Shown piece after piece: positions 1 through 6,689 of a DNA stretch of 28,818 bases; within the stretch, counting starts at the first letter, position 1; every line of letters starts with the position of its first letter. Origin of the DNA: JBDRGC01 sp043818215 (GTDB lineage Bacteria; Chloroflexota; Anaerolineae; Anaerolineales; UBA11858); the NCBI GenBank assembly GCA_043818215.1, contig JBDRGC010000326.1, positions 1 to 28,818 on the forward strand. The letters are read 5' to 3'. The notes beneath the pieces were generated by a model. The model was not told the DNA's origin and searched no databases. It saw nothing but the letters and a program-made list of their open reading frames with translations. Made by a program: the position numbers and the translations under genes.

Positions 1-458
1 CGCATCCAATCATACTCATTCTCTTCAGCAAATTTCTTGATGTTCTCTTTGTGATGTTCTCCTTGATTTCCGATAAATACAACCCGATGAGGGATATCCT
101 CAAGCTGACTCATCAACTCGGGAAGAATAGCAACTCCTTCAATCAGTATATCTCGACCCTCATCATTCTCTCTCCTGATAAAAGCCTCTACCGCTTTCCA
201 AACGACATAACTTTCCTTTCTCACATAATCAATAAGCTCTGCAGGATCCTTCATTATTAACTTCACCCGCTCCGCCATGGGCATTTCATTAAACTTGCCA
301 AATACAAACAAGTCTGGCGCCGCTTCCAGGCTCAGAACATTCTCCAGCACTGCACCGAGGGTGTCCGTTGAAACAACACTCACAGCATGTTTCTGCCGAA
401 TCTCACTGGAGATTATTGATTTTCCAACTCTTGGGGGACCACCTAAAAGAAAAATCAT
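1..458 (-). CDS. P-loop kinase-like NTPase (partial, C-terminus outside window)
   Basis: The visible 152 residues start MIFLLGGPPRVGKS, a Walker A (P-loop) of the GxPxxGKS type at residues 6-14 right at the N-terminus, as in small-molecule and nucleoside kinases. A VSTDTLG stretch follows in the place where such kinases carry a substrate-binding Asp. Later come alternating hydrophobic strands (DILIEGVAILPE, HRVVFIGN), as in a Rossmann-like NTPase core. The ATG at 458 is the first in-frame start after a TAG ten codons upstream; the leader has no strong Shine-Dalgarno. The substrate cannot be told. 2-phosphoglycerate kinase-like and zeta-toxin-like enzymes share this layout, so a metabolic kinase and a toxin-type kinase are both open. 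The 3' end lies left of the window. Two near-identical palindromes sit just upstream of the start. Confidence 0.7.
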   Translation of the reverse strand, partial: MIFLLGGPPRVGKSIISSEIRQKHAVSVVSTDTLGAVLENVLSLEAAPDLFVFGKFNEMPMAERVKLIMKDPAELIDYVRKESYVVWKAVEAFIRRENDEGRDILIEGVAILPELMSQLEDIPHRVVFIGNQGEHHKENIKKFAEENEYDWM

Positions 459-492
459 AATTAGAATATTCGTCTTAGCCAGCTAACCTATA

Positions 493-559
493 AGTATATA
501 TGGAACTTTCCATATAACTCCCCAAATATTTCGGGGGATTATGTGGAAATGTCCGTATA
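493..559 (-). promoter_or_regulatory. Promoter with two tandem operator-like palindromes
   Basis: At 497-516 lies a perfect inverted repeat with arms TATATGGAA and TTCCATATA around CT. At 540-559 a second 20-bp site matches it at 16 positions, 43 bp away (about four helical turns). Between them sits CCCC-AAATATTT-C-GGGG, and the whole 497-559 segment can also fold as one long hairpin. A minus-strand TATACT at 493-498 abuts the first palindrome, which would place an operator between the -10 and -35 of the kinase-like gene. This fits a dimeric repressor binding cooperatively; the regulator is unknown. An alternative reading is one folded-hairpin repeat. Confidence 0.5.
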
Positions 560-577
560 GCACGAGAATGCGATCTG

Positions 578-718
578 CTAAAATAACTCTAACAAGTCGC
601 CTCGATCGTACCAGCTATGCACCTCGCACCCAGGATTGCGGTCAATGGCTTGCATGACAAGACCACTCGCATTGCACTCACTGCCATCGAGTATAGCATA
701 TCCCAAAATGAATCTCAC
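578..718 (-). CDS. 46-codon orphan ORF, possible gene remnant
   Basis: A minus-strand frame open from a TGA near 758 down to the TAG at 578-580 reads like real protein, with ILGYAILDGSECNASG, QAIDRNPGCEVHSW and YDRGDLLELF in succession. Amino-acid use is balanced and not repeat-derived. The only starts are GTG at 718 or an earlier TTG, neither with a ribosome-binding site. It may be a small protein or the C-terminal remnant of a decayed gene whose upstream part was replaced by the repeats at 760-808. No family is recognised. Confidence 0.3.
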   Translation of the reverse strand: MRFILGYAILDGSECNASGLVMQAIDRNPGCEVHSWYDRGDLLELF

Positions 719-759
719 GAGCGCAGAACCAAATACCAAAAATATTTTGCTTTTTTCGG

Positions 760-808
760 GTCACTTCGTGACATCGTGCCCTTCAGGGTACATCGTGCCC
801 TTCAGGGC
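760..808. repeat. Small hairpin plus two 18-bp direct repeats
   Basis: GTCAC-TTC-GTGAC (760-772) is followed by two exact copies of ACATCGTGCCCTTCAGGG (771-788 and 790-807), each containing the palindromic word CCCTTCAGGG. Between this and the orphan ORF nothing else is recognisable. The gene-free stretch 459-857 therefore holds the operator palindromes, the orphan ORF and these repeats. Confidence 0.6.
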
Positions 809-857
809 AAATTCGGGGCAGATGTTTTACTTTTCCATGCGAAGTCCGCAAGAGCCA

Positions 858-1691
858 TCATTTCCTCAGAACCGCGGCGTAAATCCCCAGGCCGACTCCC
901 AACAACAGCAACACCCCGCCCACAATTCCGAGTAGGGGAGATTTTCCCTCGCCCCCCTCGGGGATAAAGGGGGCTTCGGCGAGGGTCTCGGTATTGGGTT
1001 GGGCACCAAAATCCACATAAGTTTCATCGCCGGCATTCAAAATGACAGCGGAGTTCATAACAGTAGTGGCGTTGTATCCATCGGGAATCGCCACCGTCAC
1101 ATTGTAGTCTCCCTGCTCAAGCTCTTCGAAACAAGTGAAACCTATTTCTTCTGGGTCTGGGAAAAGATTACTCGTAACACCCCCCGAGGGCGTGTCAGCG
1201 GTCAGAGATACATCCCCAAAGCGGTCATTGACGCTGATCGCCCCACCGGGCAGGGAAGGTTCTTCTTCTTGACGGATGGCATCCCCGTTGACATCTTCGA
1301 ACAACAAAACACACAAAATGCCCGTGCCCGCCCCGGGAGTTGGCGTGGGCAGTTCGGATGTGGAGGTGGGCCTCGGTCCCAAAGTGGGCGACTGCGCTGC
1401 GGGACCGCCCAAACCGAGCAACAACTCCTGGCCCGGAGTGATCACGTCGTCAACCGACAGGTTGTTGAGAGAGCGCAGTTCATCCAGCGTGATCCCCGTA
1501 ATGGCTGAGATGCGCCACAAAGTATCATTTTCTTTCACAATATACATGATGCGGCCATCAGGGCCAGGAGTTGGCGTGGGGAAAGGCGTGGGTTGAGCCT
1601 GCGGGGACGCCGCTGCAGGCGCCGCCAGACACAGGAGCAAAGCCGCAGTCAACAAAACGAGGGGGAGCCATTTCGTCAAGGATTTATTCAT
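858..1691 (-). CDS. LysM and SdrD_B-like domain surface protein, membrane anchored
   Basis: 277 residues. A signal peptide (about 1-28, hydrophobic core LVLLTAALLLCLAAP, Ala-rich cleavage region) leads into a Pro/Thr linker. A LysM domain follows at about 48-92 (MYIVKENDTLWRISAITGI...), then a second Pro/Thr linker. Residues 125-232 form a beta domain resembling SdrD_B/prealbumin-like repeats (LFEDVNGDAIRQEEEPSLPG, a calcium-loop-like start). A C-terminal membrane helix at about 252-274 ends in LRK. LysM domains bind glycan polymers such as peptidoglycan, so this is probably a single-pass cell-surface protein. An in-frame ATG 24 codons upstream (1763) would add a non-hydrophobic Arg-rich leader before the signal peptide, so the ATG at 1691 is preferred. 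Cargo or enzymatic role is not apparent. Confidence 0.8.
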   Translation of the reverse strand: MNKSLTKWLPLVLLTAALLLCLAAPAAASPQAQPTPFPTPTPGPDGRIMYIVKENDTLWRISAITGITLDELRSLNNLSVDDVITPGQELLLGLGGPAAQSPTLGPRPTSTSELPTPTPGAGTGILCVLLFEDVNGDAIRQEEEPSLPGGAISVNDRFGDVSLTADTPSGGVTSNLFPDPEEIGFTCFEELEQGDYNVTVAIPDGYNATTVMNSAVILNAGDETYVDFGAQPNTETLAEAPFIPEGGEGKSPLLGIVGGVLLLLGVGLGIYAAVLRK

Positions 1692-1764
1692 CTTAAGAAT
1701 TACCCAACAGAGTTTGCATTGGCCGTGAGAAAAATTGCGACGGCGGGGGGCCGCGCTATGCATG

Positions 1765-1770
1765 ATTATA
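1765..1770 (-). promoter_or_regulatory. Candidate -10 box for the LysM surface protein
   Basis: A perfect TATAAT on the minus strand 74 bp upstream of the preferred ATG at 1691. The element 17 bp further upstream (TTATCT) is a poor -35. It would give a leader of about 70 nt and lies between the transporter stop and this gene. Confidence 0.35.
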
Positions 1771-1809
1771 CAGGAATAAAGGTCCGAAGATAAGGGCCAG
1801 CAAGATAGT

Positions 1810-2964
1810 CTATTTGTCCCTTTCGCACAACCGTCTCAGGGCTAGAAGCGCCACAATATTGAATATCACTGCCGCCACAGCACTGGCTCCCATACCCCAG
1901 GCGTACAGTGGAGAGGCCGCCAAAGCTCCAACAGCGCGGCCCAACGACAGCCCGGCTACGTTGAAAGCCATCAGCGTGGCTCGCGCGGAGGGCATCACCT
2001 CCGTCATCATGGGGATAATGCTGACCAACGTGAATTCAAAGGTGATATAAAACAGGAATAACCCTACCACGGCTCCGGACACGCTGCGCCCCAACAGAGG
2101 CAAGATCAACGCCGCCAGACTGTTGGCTGCCAAACCAATCCCTACGGAACGTTCTTTCCCCAAACGGTCAGCCAACCCACCCACCAGCGATTCGCCGCCC
2201 AATTCAGACAACCCGATAACTGCCGCCGCCCCGCCCAGGGCCATGATCTGCAAGCCGAATGCATCTTCCAGCCATACGCCAAAAACCAGGTTGATGACCT
2301 CGTTTGCTGCGCTGGCCGCTATCCCGATGCTGAGTCCCGCCAGCGCGGGCGGATAGCGTAACACTCCCCGGAAATTGCGCCACACTCCGGGCCAATCCCC
2401 GGCGCCGTCAGAGGCGTGAGGAATGATTCTGGCAATCAGGATGAAGGCCCCCGCTCCCAGGATGGTCAACAATCCAAAAGGTGACATCCACCCCTGACGG
2501 GCGATCAAGAATCCCATCAGAGGGATTCCGGCGATGAAAGCCAGCGACCACCCCAATTCTGTGACTGCCAAAGCCAGACCGCGCCGCTTGTAGGGGACTT
2601 GATCCCCCAGGTAAGCCTGCATGGGCGGATCGAAGACATATTTACCCAGCGTGGTGAGCATCAGCGACAGGACGAATACCGGGTAAGTCGGCCATAAAAC
2701 GACCAGCGCCACGCCGCCGGTGAACATCCCCAGTCCCAGGAGCATGCCGGCTTTGCGCCCGCGGCTGTCGGAGACCATCGCCAGGAACGGTCCAAACATA
2801 CCCACAACAGAACGCCCGGTGAGCACCAGCGACAGGACCGAGAGATCCACCCCCAACCCACGGCTGAAGACCGCCAAAAAGGGATACACCATACGGTGCA
2901 TGGTATTTAGCACCATGCGGATGGCGGCGAAAGCGATGATTTGAAGGCGGAGGGAGGGATTCAA
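1810..2964 (-). CDS. Major facilitator superfamily transporter
   Basis: 384 residues with about 12 hydrophobic segments, the usual length for an MFS porter. Typical features are the loop between TM2 and TM3 (MVSDSRGRKAGML, matching the DxxGRR/K motif) and the equivalent loop in the second half (GGLADRLGKERSVG). The substrate cannot be inferred; drug-efflux-type permeases look like this. The reading frame starts at TTG (2964), with a TGA five codons upstream, so the only alternative is an ATG at codon 17, which would remove part of TM1. The TTG lies at the edge of an octamer tandem array and has no clear ribosome-binding site. The gene follows the mutase gene on the same strand, with the array in between. 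Confidence 0.85.
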   Translation of the reverse strand: MNPSLRLQIIAFAAIRMVLNTMHRMVYPFLAVFSRGLGVDLSVLSLVLTGRSVVGMFGPFLAMVSDSRGRKAGMLLGLGMFTGGVALVVLWPTYPVFVLSLMLTTLGKYVFDPPMQAYLGDQVPYKRRGLALAVTELGWSLAFIAGIPLMGFLIARQGWMSPFGLLTILGAGAFILIARIIPHASDGAGDWPGVWRNFRGVLRYPPALAGLSIGIAASAANEVINLVFGVWLEDAFGLQIMALGGAAAVIGLSELGGESLVGGLADRLGKERSVGIGLAANSLAALILPLLGRSVSGAVVGLFLFYITFEFTLVSIIPMMTEVMPSARATLMAFNVAGLSLGRAVGALAASPLYAWGMGASAVAAVIFNIVALLALRRLCERDK

Positions 2965-2965
2965 C

Positions 2966-3075
2966 GATTCAGCGATTCAGCGAGTCAGCGGGGCGACGGG
3001 GCGGCGGGGTAGCGGGGCGACGAGGGCGGCGGGTCAGCAATCTCCAGTCTCCAGTCTCCAATCTCCAGTCTCCGG
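2966..3075. repeat. Octamer array followed by heptamer array
   Basis: At 2966-3038 degenerate 8-bp units such as GATTCAGC, GAGTCAGC, GGGGCGAC and GGGGCGGC follow in register. At 3041-3075 there are five 7-bp units (TCTCCAG, TCTCCAG, TCTCCAA, TCTCCAG, TCTCCGG). The arrays fill almost the whole gap between the mutase stop and the transporter start. Confidence 0.85.
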
Positions 3076-3080
3076 TCGGC

Positions 3081-4760
3081 TCAAATCCAATTCGATTCCT
3101 GGTATATCCCAAACACATCCTTCATCACGTCAACGATTTCGCCCAGGGTGGCGTAAGCGCGCACGGCGTCGAGGATGAAGGGCATGGTGTTTTCGGTGCC
3201 CTGACAGGCGATGCGCAGACGGTCGAGGGTTTGGCCGACGCGGGCGTTGTCGCGTTCGGCGCGCACCTGTTTCAGGCGTGCGATTTGCCGCTCGTATCCC
3301 TGCGGGTCCATCTCGAGGAGGGGGATGTTCATGGGCTTATCCTCCGCATAAGCATTGACGCCGACGATATTGCGAATACCTGTTTCTATTTCACGCTGGT
3401 AGCGGTAGGCTGCATCGGAGATTTCGCCCTGGAAGAAGCCTTTTTCGATAGCCGGTAACATGCCGCCCAAATCCTCGATGCGGCGGAAATACTCGTAGGC
3501 TTGAGCTTCGAGCCGGTTGGTTTGCGCTTCGATAAAATACGAGCCGCCCAACGGATCGATGGTGTTGGCAACCCCCGACTCCTCGGCGATGATCTGCTGG
3601 GTGCGCAAGGCGATAGTAACGGAGTGCTCGGAGGGCAGCGCCATGGCCTCGTCCATGCTGTTGGTGTGCAGGGATTGAGTGCCACCGAGGACGGCGGCCA
3701 ACGCCTGAATGGCAACCCGCACGATATTATTTTCGGGCTGCTGGGCGGTGAGGGAGACTCCCGCGGTTTGGGTGTGGAAGCGCATCAACCACGAGCGGGG
3801 GTCCTTGGCCCCGAAGGTCGTGCGCATTTCATGCGCCCATATCCGGCGCGCAGCCCGGTATTTGGCGATCTCCTCGAAGAAATCGTTGTGGGCGTTGAAG
3901 AAGAAGGAAAGTCGCGGGGCAAACTCGTCGATGTCGAGGCCGCGGTCGATGGCCCAGCGGACGTATTCCAACCCGTCGGCCAGAGTGAAAGCCAATTCCT
4001 GGGCGGCAGTGGATCCCGCTTCACGGATATGGTAGCCCGAAATGCTGATCGTGTTCCACAAAGGTAAATCGCTAGTACCAAATTCAATCGTATCCGTCAC
4101 CAAGCGCATGGATGGTTCTGGCGGGAAGATGTATTCTTTTTGGGCTATGTACTCCTTGAGGATGTCATTCTGAAGAGTCCCCCGTAACTGGTCGGGGCGC
4201 AGTCCCTGTTTTTCAGCGGCGGCAATGTACATAGCCCAGATGATGGCTGCCGGGGAATTGATGGTCATGCTGGTGGAGACTTCGTCGAGGGGGATGTCAT
4301 CGAACAGAATTTCCATATCTGCGAGAGACGAAATTGCCACCCCGCATTTGCCAAATTCACCCAGGCTCTCAGGGGCGTCGGTGTCGTAACCCATCAGGGT
4401 GGGCATATCGAAGGCCGTCGAAAGACCGGTTTGCCCCTGTTCGAGGAGGTATTTGAAGCGTTGGTTGGTTTCTCCGGCGGTGCCAAAGCCGGCGAACATA
4501 CGCATGGTCCACAAGCGGCTGCGGTACAGGGTGGCATGAACCCCGCGGGTGTAGGGATACTCTCCGGGCAGGTTCAAATCGCGCCGGTAATCCTGATCGG
4601 CAACGTCCAAAGGGGTATACACCCGATTGACAGGTTCAGAAGATGTGGTGATGAATTCTTCCCGCTGTTCGGGGAAACGGGAGAGTGTTTTGTGCAGAGT
4701 GTTCTCTTCCCACTTCTTTGAGTCGCGGCGCAGTTCTTCGAGTTTTTGGCTATCGTACAT
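3081..4760 (-). CDS. Methylmalonyl-CoA mutase family, large (catalytic) subunit
   Basis: 559 residues aligning from memory with the substrate-binding TIM barrel of B12-dependent acyl-CoA mutases: a HATLYRSRLWTMRMFAGFGT segment at 75-94, FDMPTLMGYD, GTLQNDILKEY, PPEPSMR, ISGYHIREAG, GGTQSLHTNSMDEA. Tyr79, Arg219 and His244 fall at the places of Tyr89, Arg207 and His244 of the Propionibacterium enzyme. That pairing favours methylmalonyl-CoA over isobutyryl- or hydroxyisobutyryl-CoA as substrate. The protein ends without the DxHxxG cobalamin-binding domain, so a separate small subunit must be encoded elsewhere. Reaction: methylmalonyl-CoA to succinyl-CoA in propionate, branched-chain or odd-chain metabolism, in the cytoplasm. 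The ATG at 4760 has a strong AGGAG 8 bp upstream. Confidence 0.9.
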   Translation of the reverse strand: MYDSQKLEELRRDSKKWEENTLHKTLSRFPEQREEFITTSSEPVNRVYTPLDVADQDYRRDLNLPGEYPYTRGVHATLYRSRLWTMRMFAGFGTAGETNQRFKYLLEQGQTGLSTAFDMPTLMGYDTDAPESLGEFGKCGVAISSLADMEILFDDIPLDEVSTSMTINSPAAIIWAMYIAAAEKQGLRPDQLRGTLQNDILKEYIAQKEYIFPPEPSMRLVTDTIEFGTSDLPLWNTISISGYHIREAGSTAAQELAFTLADGLEYVRWAIDRGLDIDEFAPRLSFFFNAHNDFFEEIAKYRAARRIWAHEMRTTFGAKDPRSWLMRFHTQTAGVSLTAQQPENNIVRVAIQALAAVLGGTQSLHTNSMDEAMALPSEHSVTIALRTQQIIAEESGVANTIDPLGGSYFIEAQTNRLEAQAYEYFRRIEDLGGMLPAIEKGFFQGEISDAAYRYQREIETGIRNIVGVNAYAEDKPMNIPLLEMDPQGYERQIARLKQVRAERDNARVGQTLDRLRIACQGTENTMPFILDAVRAYATLGEIVDVMKDVFGIYQESNWI

Positions 4761-4775
4761 GGAGGTCTCCTGGTG

Positions 4776-4980
4776 GGCGAGTGAGCGAGTGTGCGAGTGT
4801 GCGAGTGTGCGAGTGTGCGAGTCAGCGAGTCAGCGAGTCGGCGGGTCGGCGAGTCGGCGAGTCAGCGGGTCGGCGGGTCGGCGAGTCGGCGAGTCAGCGG
4901 GTCGGCGAGTCGGCGAGTCAGCGGGTCGGCGAGTCAGCGAGTCAGCGAGTCAGCGAGTCGGCGAGTCGGCGAGTCGGCGT
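4776..4980. repeat. Octamer tandem array (GCGAGTNN)
   Basis: About 25 consecutive 8-bp units. The first are GCGAGTGT; the rest mix GCGAGTCA, GCGAGTCG and GCGGGTCG. The open frames across it (VCECASVRVCESAS-like) are repeat artefacts. It starts just 15 bp upstream of the mutase start codon, in the divergent gap to miaB. The gap 4761-5288 holds only this array, the two palindromic elements below, a second short array and the miaB promoter. Confidence 0.95.
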
Positions 4981-4983
4981 GTA

Positions 4984-5017
4984 AGACCTTCCAGGTTTCC
5001 GAAAACCTGGAAGGTCT
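4984..5017. repeat. 15-bp perfect hairpin
   Basis: AGACCTTCCAGGTTT and its exact complement at 5003-5017 are separated by CCGA. No T-run follows on either strand, so it is listed as a palindromic repeat and not a terminator. Confidence 0.8.
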
Positions 5018-5058
5018 GTGGCAGGCATAGCAAGACCAGCGAGTCAACGAGATCATCT

Positions 5059-5166
5059 CCCCGAATGTATTCGGGGTCCGGTATTGGAAACCTACAAAAG
5101 CATGTTACAACACGCCCCGAACATGCTTTAGCATGTTTCTCGTAGCAGCATCGAATTCATTCGATG
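5059..5166 (+). repeat. Nested-hairpin interspersed element, copy A
   Basis: A 108-bp unit bounded by two hairpins: CCCCGAAT-GT-ATTCGGGG (5059-5076) and CATCGAA-TTCA-TTCGATG (5149-5166). The middle carries CATGTTACAACA and the pair CATGCTTTAGCATG. A clearly homologous copy lies in reverse orientation at 26479-26614, with the same bounding hairpins and the same middle words. No coding potential. Confidence 0.75.
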
Positions 5167-5234
5167 TCGGTCGGAGGGTCGGCGGGTCGGCGGGTCGGCT
5201 AAACGACAAAATTATAGCACACATGCCACATTCC

Positions 5235-5261
5235 ACTCGCACACTCGCACACTCGCACACT
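5235..5261. repeat. Short octamer array inverted to the array at 4785-4822
   Basis: Three ACTCGCAC units and a partial fourth. The 27 bp are the exact reverse complement of the GTGCGAGT units at the other end of this intergenic region, so the two arrays bracket it as an inverted repeat. A smaller patch of GTCGGCGG units lies at 5167-5200. Confidence 0.8.
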
Positions 5262-5273
5262 CTCTACTTAACT

Positions 5274-5282
5274 TGTTATAAT
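5274..5282 (+). promoter_or_regulatory. Extended -10 promoter of miaB, leaderless geometry
   Basis: TGTTATAAT is a perfect extended -10 (TGn-TATAAT). After six C residues comes the miaB ATG, so the seventh base downstream, the expected transcription start, is the A of the start codon. There is no Shine-Dalgarno and no good -35. Confidence 0.6.
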
Positions 5283-5288
5283 CCCCCC

Positions 5289-6623
5289 ATGAAATATTAT
5301 ATCTGGACTTCTGGCTGTCAAATGAATGTCGCCGACTCGCTGCGCGTCGCCTCCGCATTGGAAGGGTTGGGCTACACCTCCGTTCAACGCGCCGAAGATG
5401 CCGATGTGATTGTGCTCAATACCTGCGTGGTGCGTCAAAGTGCAGAGGATAAGGCTTACGGGAAACTCAACGCCCTCAGAGGGATCAAAAAACGCCGACC
5501 CGAAGCAATCATCAATTTGATGGGCTGTCTCGTGGGGGTCAAAGGATACGCACAGCTCCAAGAACGCTTTCCGCAGGTGGATGTGTTCTCCCCGCCCTCC
5601 GACCCTGGCCCGCTGATTGCTTACCTGACCCAGGATGAGTCCCGGGCCGCGGAAGACGCCGAAACATCCCGCCGCTTTGCCCTCATGGACGGCGATCTGA
5701 CTCTGCCCACTCACGAACGAGGCAAATTGGTATCGACTTACGTTCCCATCGTGTTGGGCTGCTCCCACGCCTGCACCTACTGCATCATCCCTTACCGGCG
5801 GGGCATCGAACGCAGCCGCCCGGTGGTTGACATCGCTGCCGAGGTGCGTGCGCTGGCCGCACAGGGCGTCAAAGAGATCACCCTGCTCGGCCAAATCGTC
5901 GACCGCTACGGGTTAGACATCCCCGACGGCCCCAATCTGGCCGGCCTGCTGCGCATCATTCACCCGGTCGAGGGGCTGGAACGCATCCGCTTCCTCACTT
6001 CGCACCCCAAATGGATGACCCCCGAACTGCTCGACACGGTAGCCGAACTCCCCAAGGTAATGCCCCATATCGAAGTACCGGTGCAGGCCGGAGACGACGA
6101 AGTGCTGGCGAATATGCGACGTGGCTACACCGCCGAGGATTACCGCCGTCTGATCGCTGAAATCCGCCAACGCATCCCCGGCGTGGCCATTGCCACCGAC
6201 ATCATCGTGGGCTTTCCCGGCGAGACCGATGCGCAATTTCAGCGCACCGCCGGCCTGCTGGCCGAACTCAAAATGGACGTCGCTCACCTGGCGCGCTACT
6301 CCACCCGCCCCGGAACTGTGGCCGACCGCCGCATGAGCGACGATGTCCCCGACGAAGAAAAATGGCGCCGCTTCCACGTCCTCGAAGAATTGCAAGAGGG
6401 CATCGCCGCCGAAATCAACGCTCGCTACCAGGGCGAAACTGTGGAAGTGCTGATCGAAGAAAAAGTTAAAAACCGCTGGAAAGGCCGCACGCCCACCAAC
6501 AAACTAGTTTTTGTAGAATCCGATGATGACTTGCGGGGGCAGGTTTTACCAGTGACCATCACCTGGACTGGCCCGTGGTCTATGCAAGGGGCCTTGAATG
6601 GGCAAAATTGGTGGTTGCGCTAG
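5289..6623 (+). CDS. miaB: tRNA-2-methylthio-N6-isopentenyladenosine synthase (radical SAM)
   Basis: 444 residues with full MiaB architecture. The N-terminal UPF0004 domain carries the auxiliary [4Fe-4S] cysteines Cys10 (TSGCQMN), Cys46 (LNTCVV) and Cys80 (LMGCLV). The radical SAM core has CSHACTYC (Cys158, 162, 165). A C-terminal TRAM domain contains the MiaB-typical GRTPTNKLVF. It methylthiolates i6A37 in tRNAs reading UNN codons, in the cytoplasm, using SAM. The frame is open far upstream across repeats, but homology begins at MKYYIWTSGCQMN, which fixes ATG 5289. That codon sits at the predicted transcription start of an extended -10 promoter, suggesting a leaderless mRNA. RimO and MtaB are related alternatives, but the N-terminal and TRAM signatures favour MiaB. 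Confidence 0.93.
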   Translation: MKYYIWTSGCQMNVADSLRVASALEGLGYTSVQRAEDADVIVLNTCVVRQSAEDKAYGKLNALRGIKKRRPEAIINLMGCLVGVKGYAQLQERFPQVDVFSPPSDPGPLIAYLTQDESRAAEDAETSRRFALMDGDLTLPTHERGKLVSTYVPIVLGCSHACTYCIIPYRRGIERSRPVVDIAAEVRALAAQGVKEITLLGQIVDRYGLDIPDGPNLAGLLRIIHPVEGLERIRFLTSHPKWMTPELLDTVAELPKVMPHIEVPVQAGDDEVLANMRRGYTAEDYRRLIAEIRQRIPGVAIATDIIVGFPGETDAQFQRTAGLLAELKMDVAHLARYSTRPGTVADRRMSDDVPDEEKWRRFHVLEELQEGIAAEINARYQGETVEVLIEEKVKNRWKGRTPTNKLVFVESDDDLRGQVLPVTITWTGPWSMQGALNGQNWWLR

Positions 6624-6689
6624 AGGCCAACTCGTTGTACACTGTTGAGGAGGTAATTTGTTCTCTAATCATCAAGGAGAGTGCAAGCT

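Noticed and set aside
3501..4067. 188-codon plus-strand ORF
   Set aside because: It is antisense to the conserved mutase gene in GC-rich sequence, with no motif.
4776..4980. CRISPR array
   Set aside because: Units are 8 bp and contiguous, with no spacers; no cas genes are in the window.
4984..5017. Terminator for a transcript entering the miaB region
   Set aside because: The stem is strong but has no T-tract on either strand, and no gene ends here: both neighbours start here.
4627..5145. Open frames of 79-172 codons across the octamer array
   Set aside because: Translations are pure repeat output (SASQRVGES-like) and several frames are open at once because the unit has no stop; no start signals or domain.
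5133..5288. Upstream extension of miaB by 52 codons
   Set aside because: The extension runs through repeats and gives unrelated residues; homology and the promoter both place the start at 5289.
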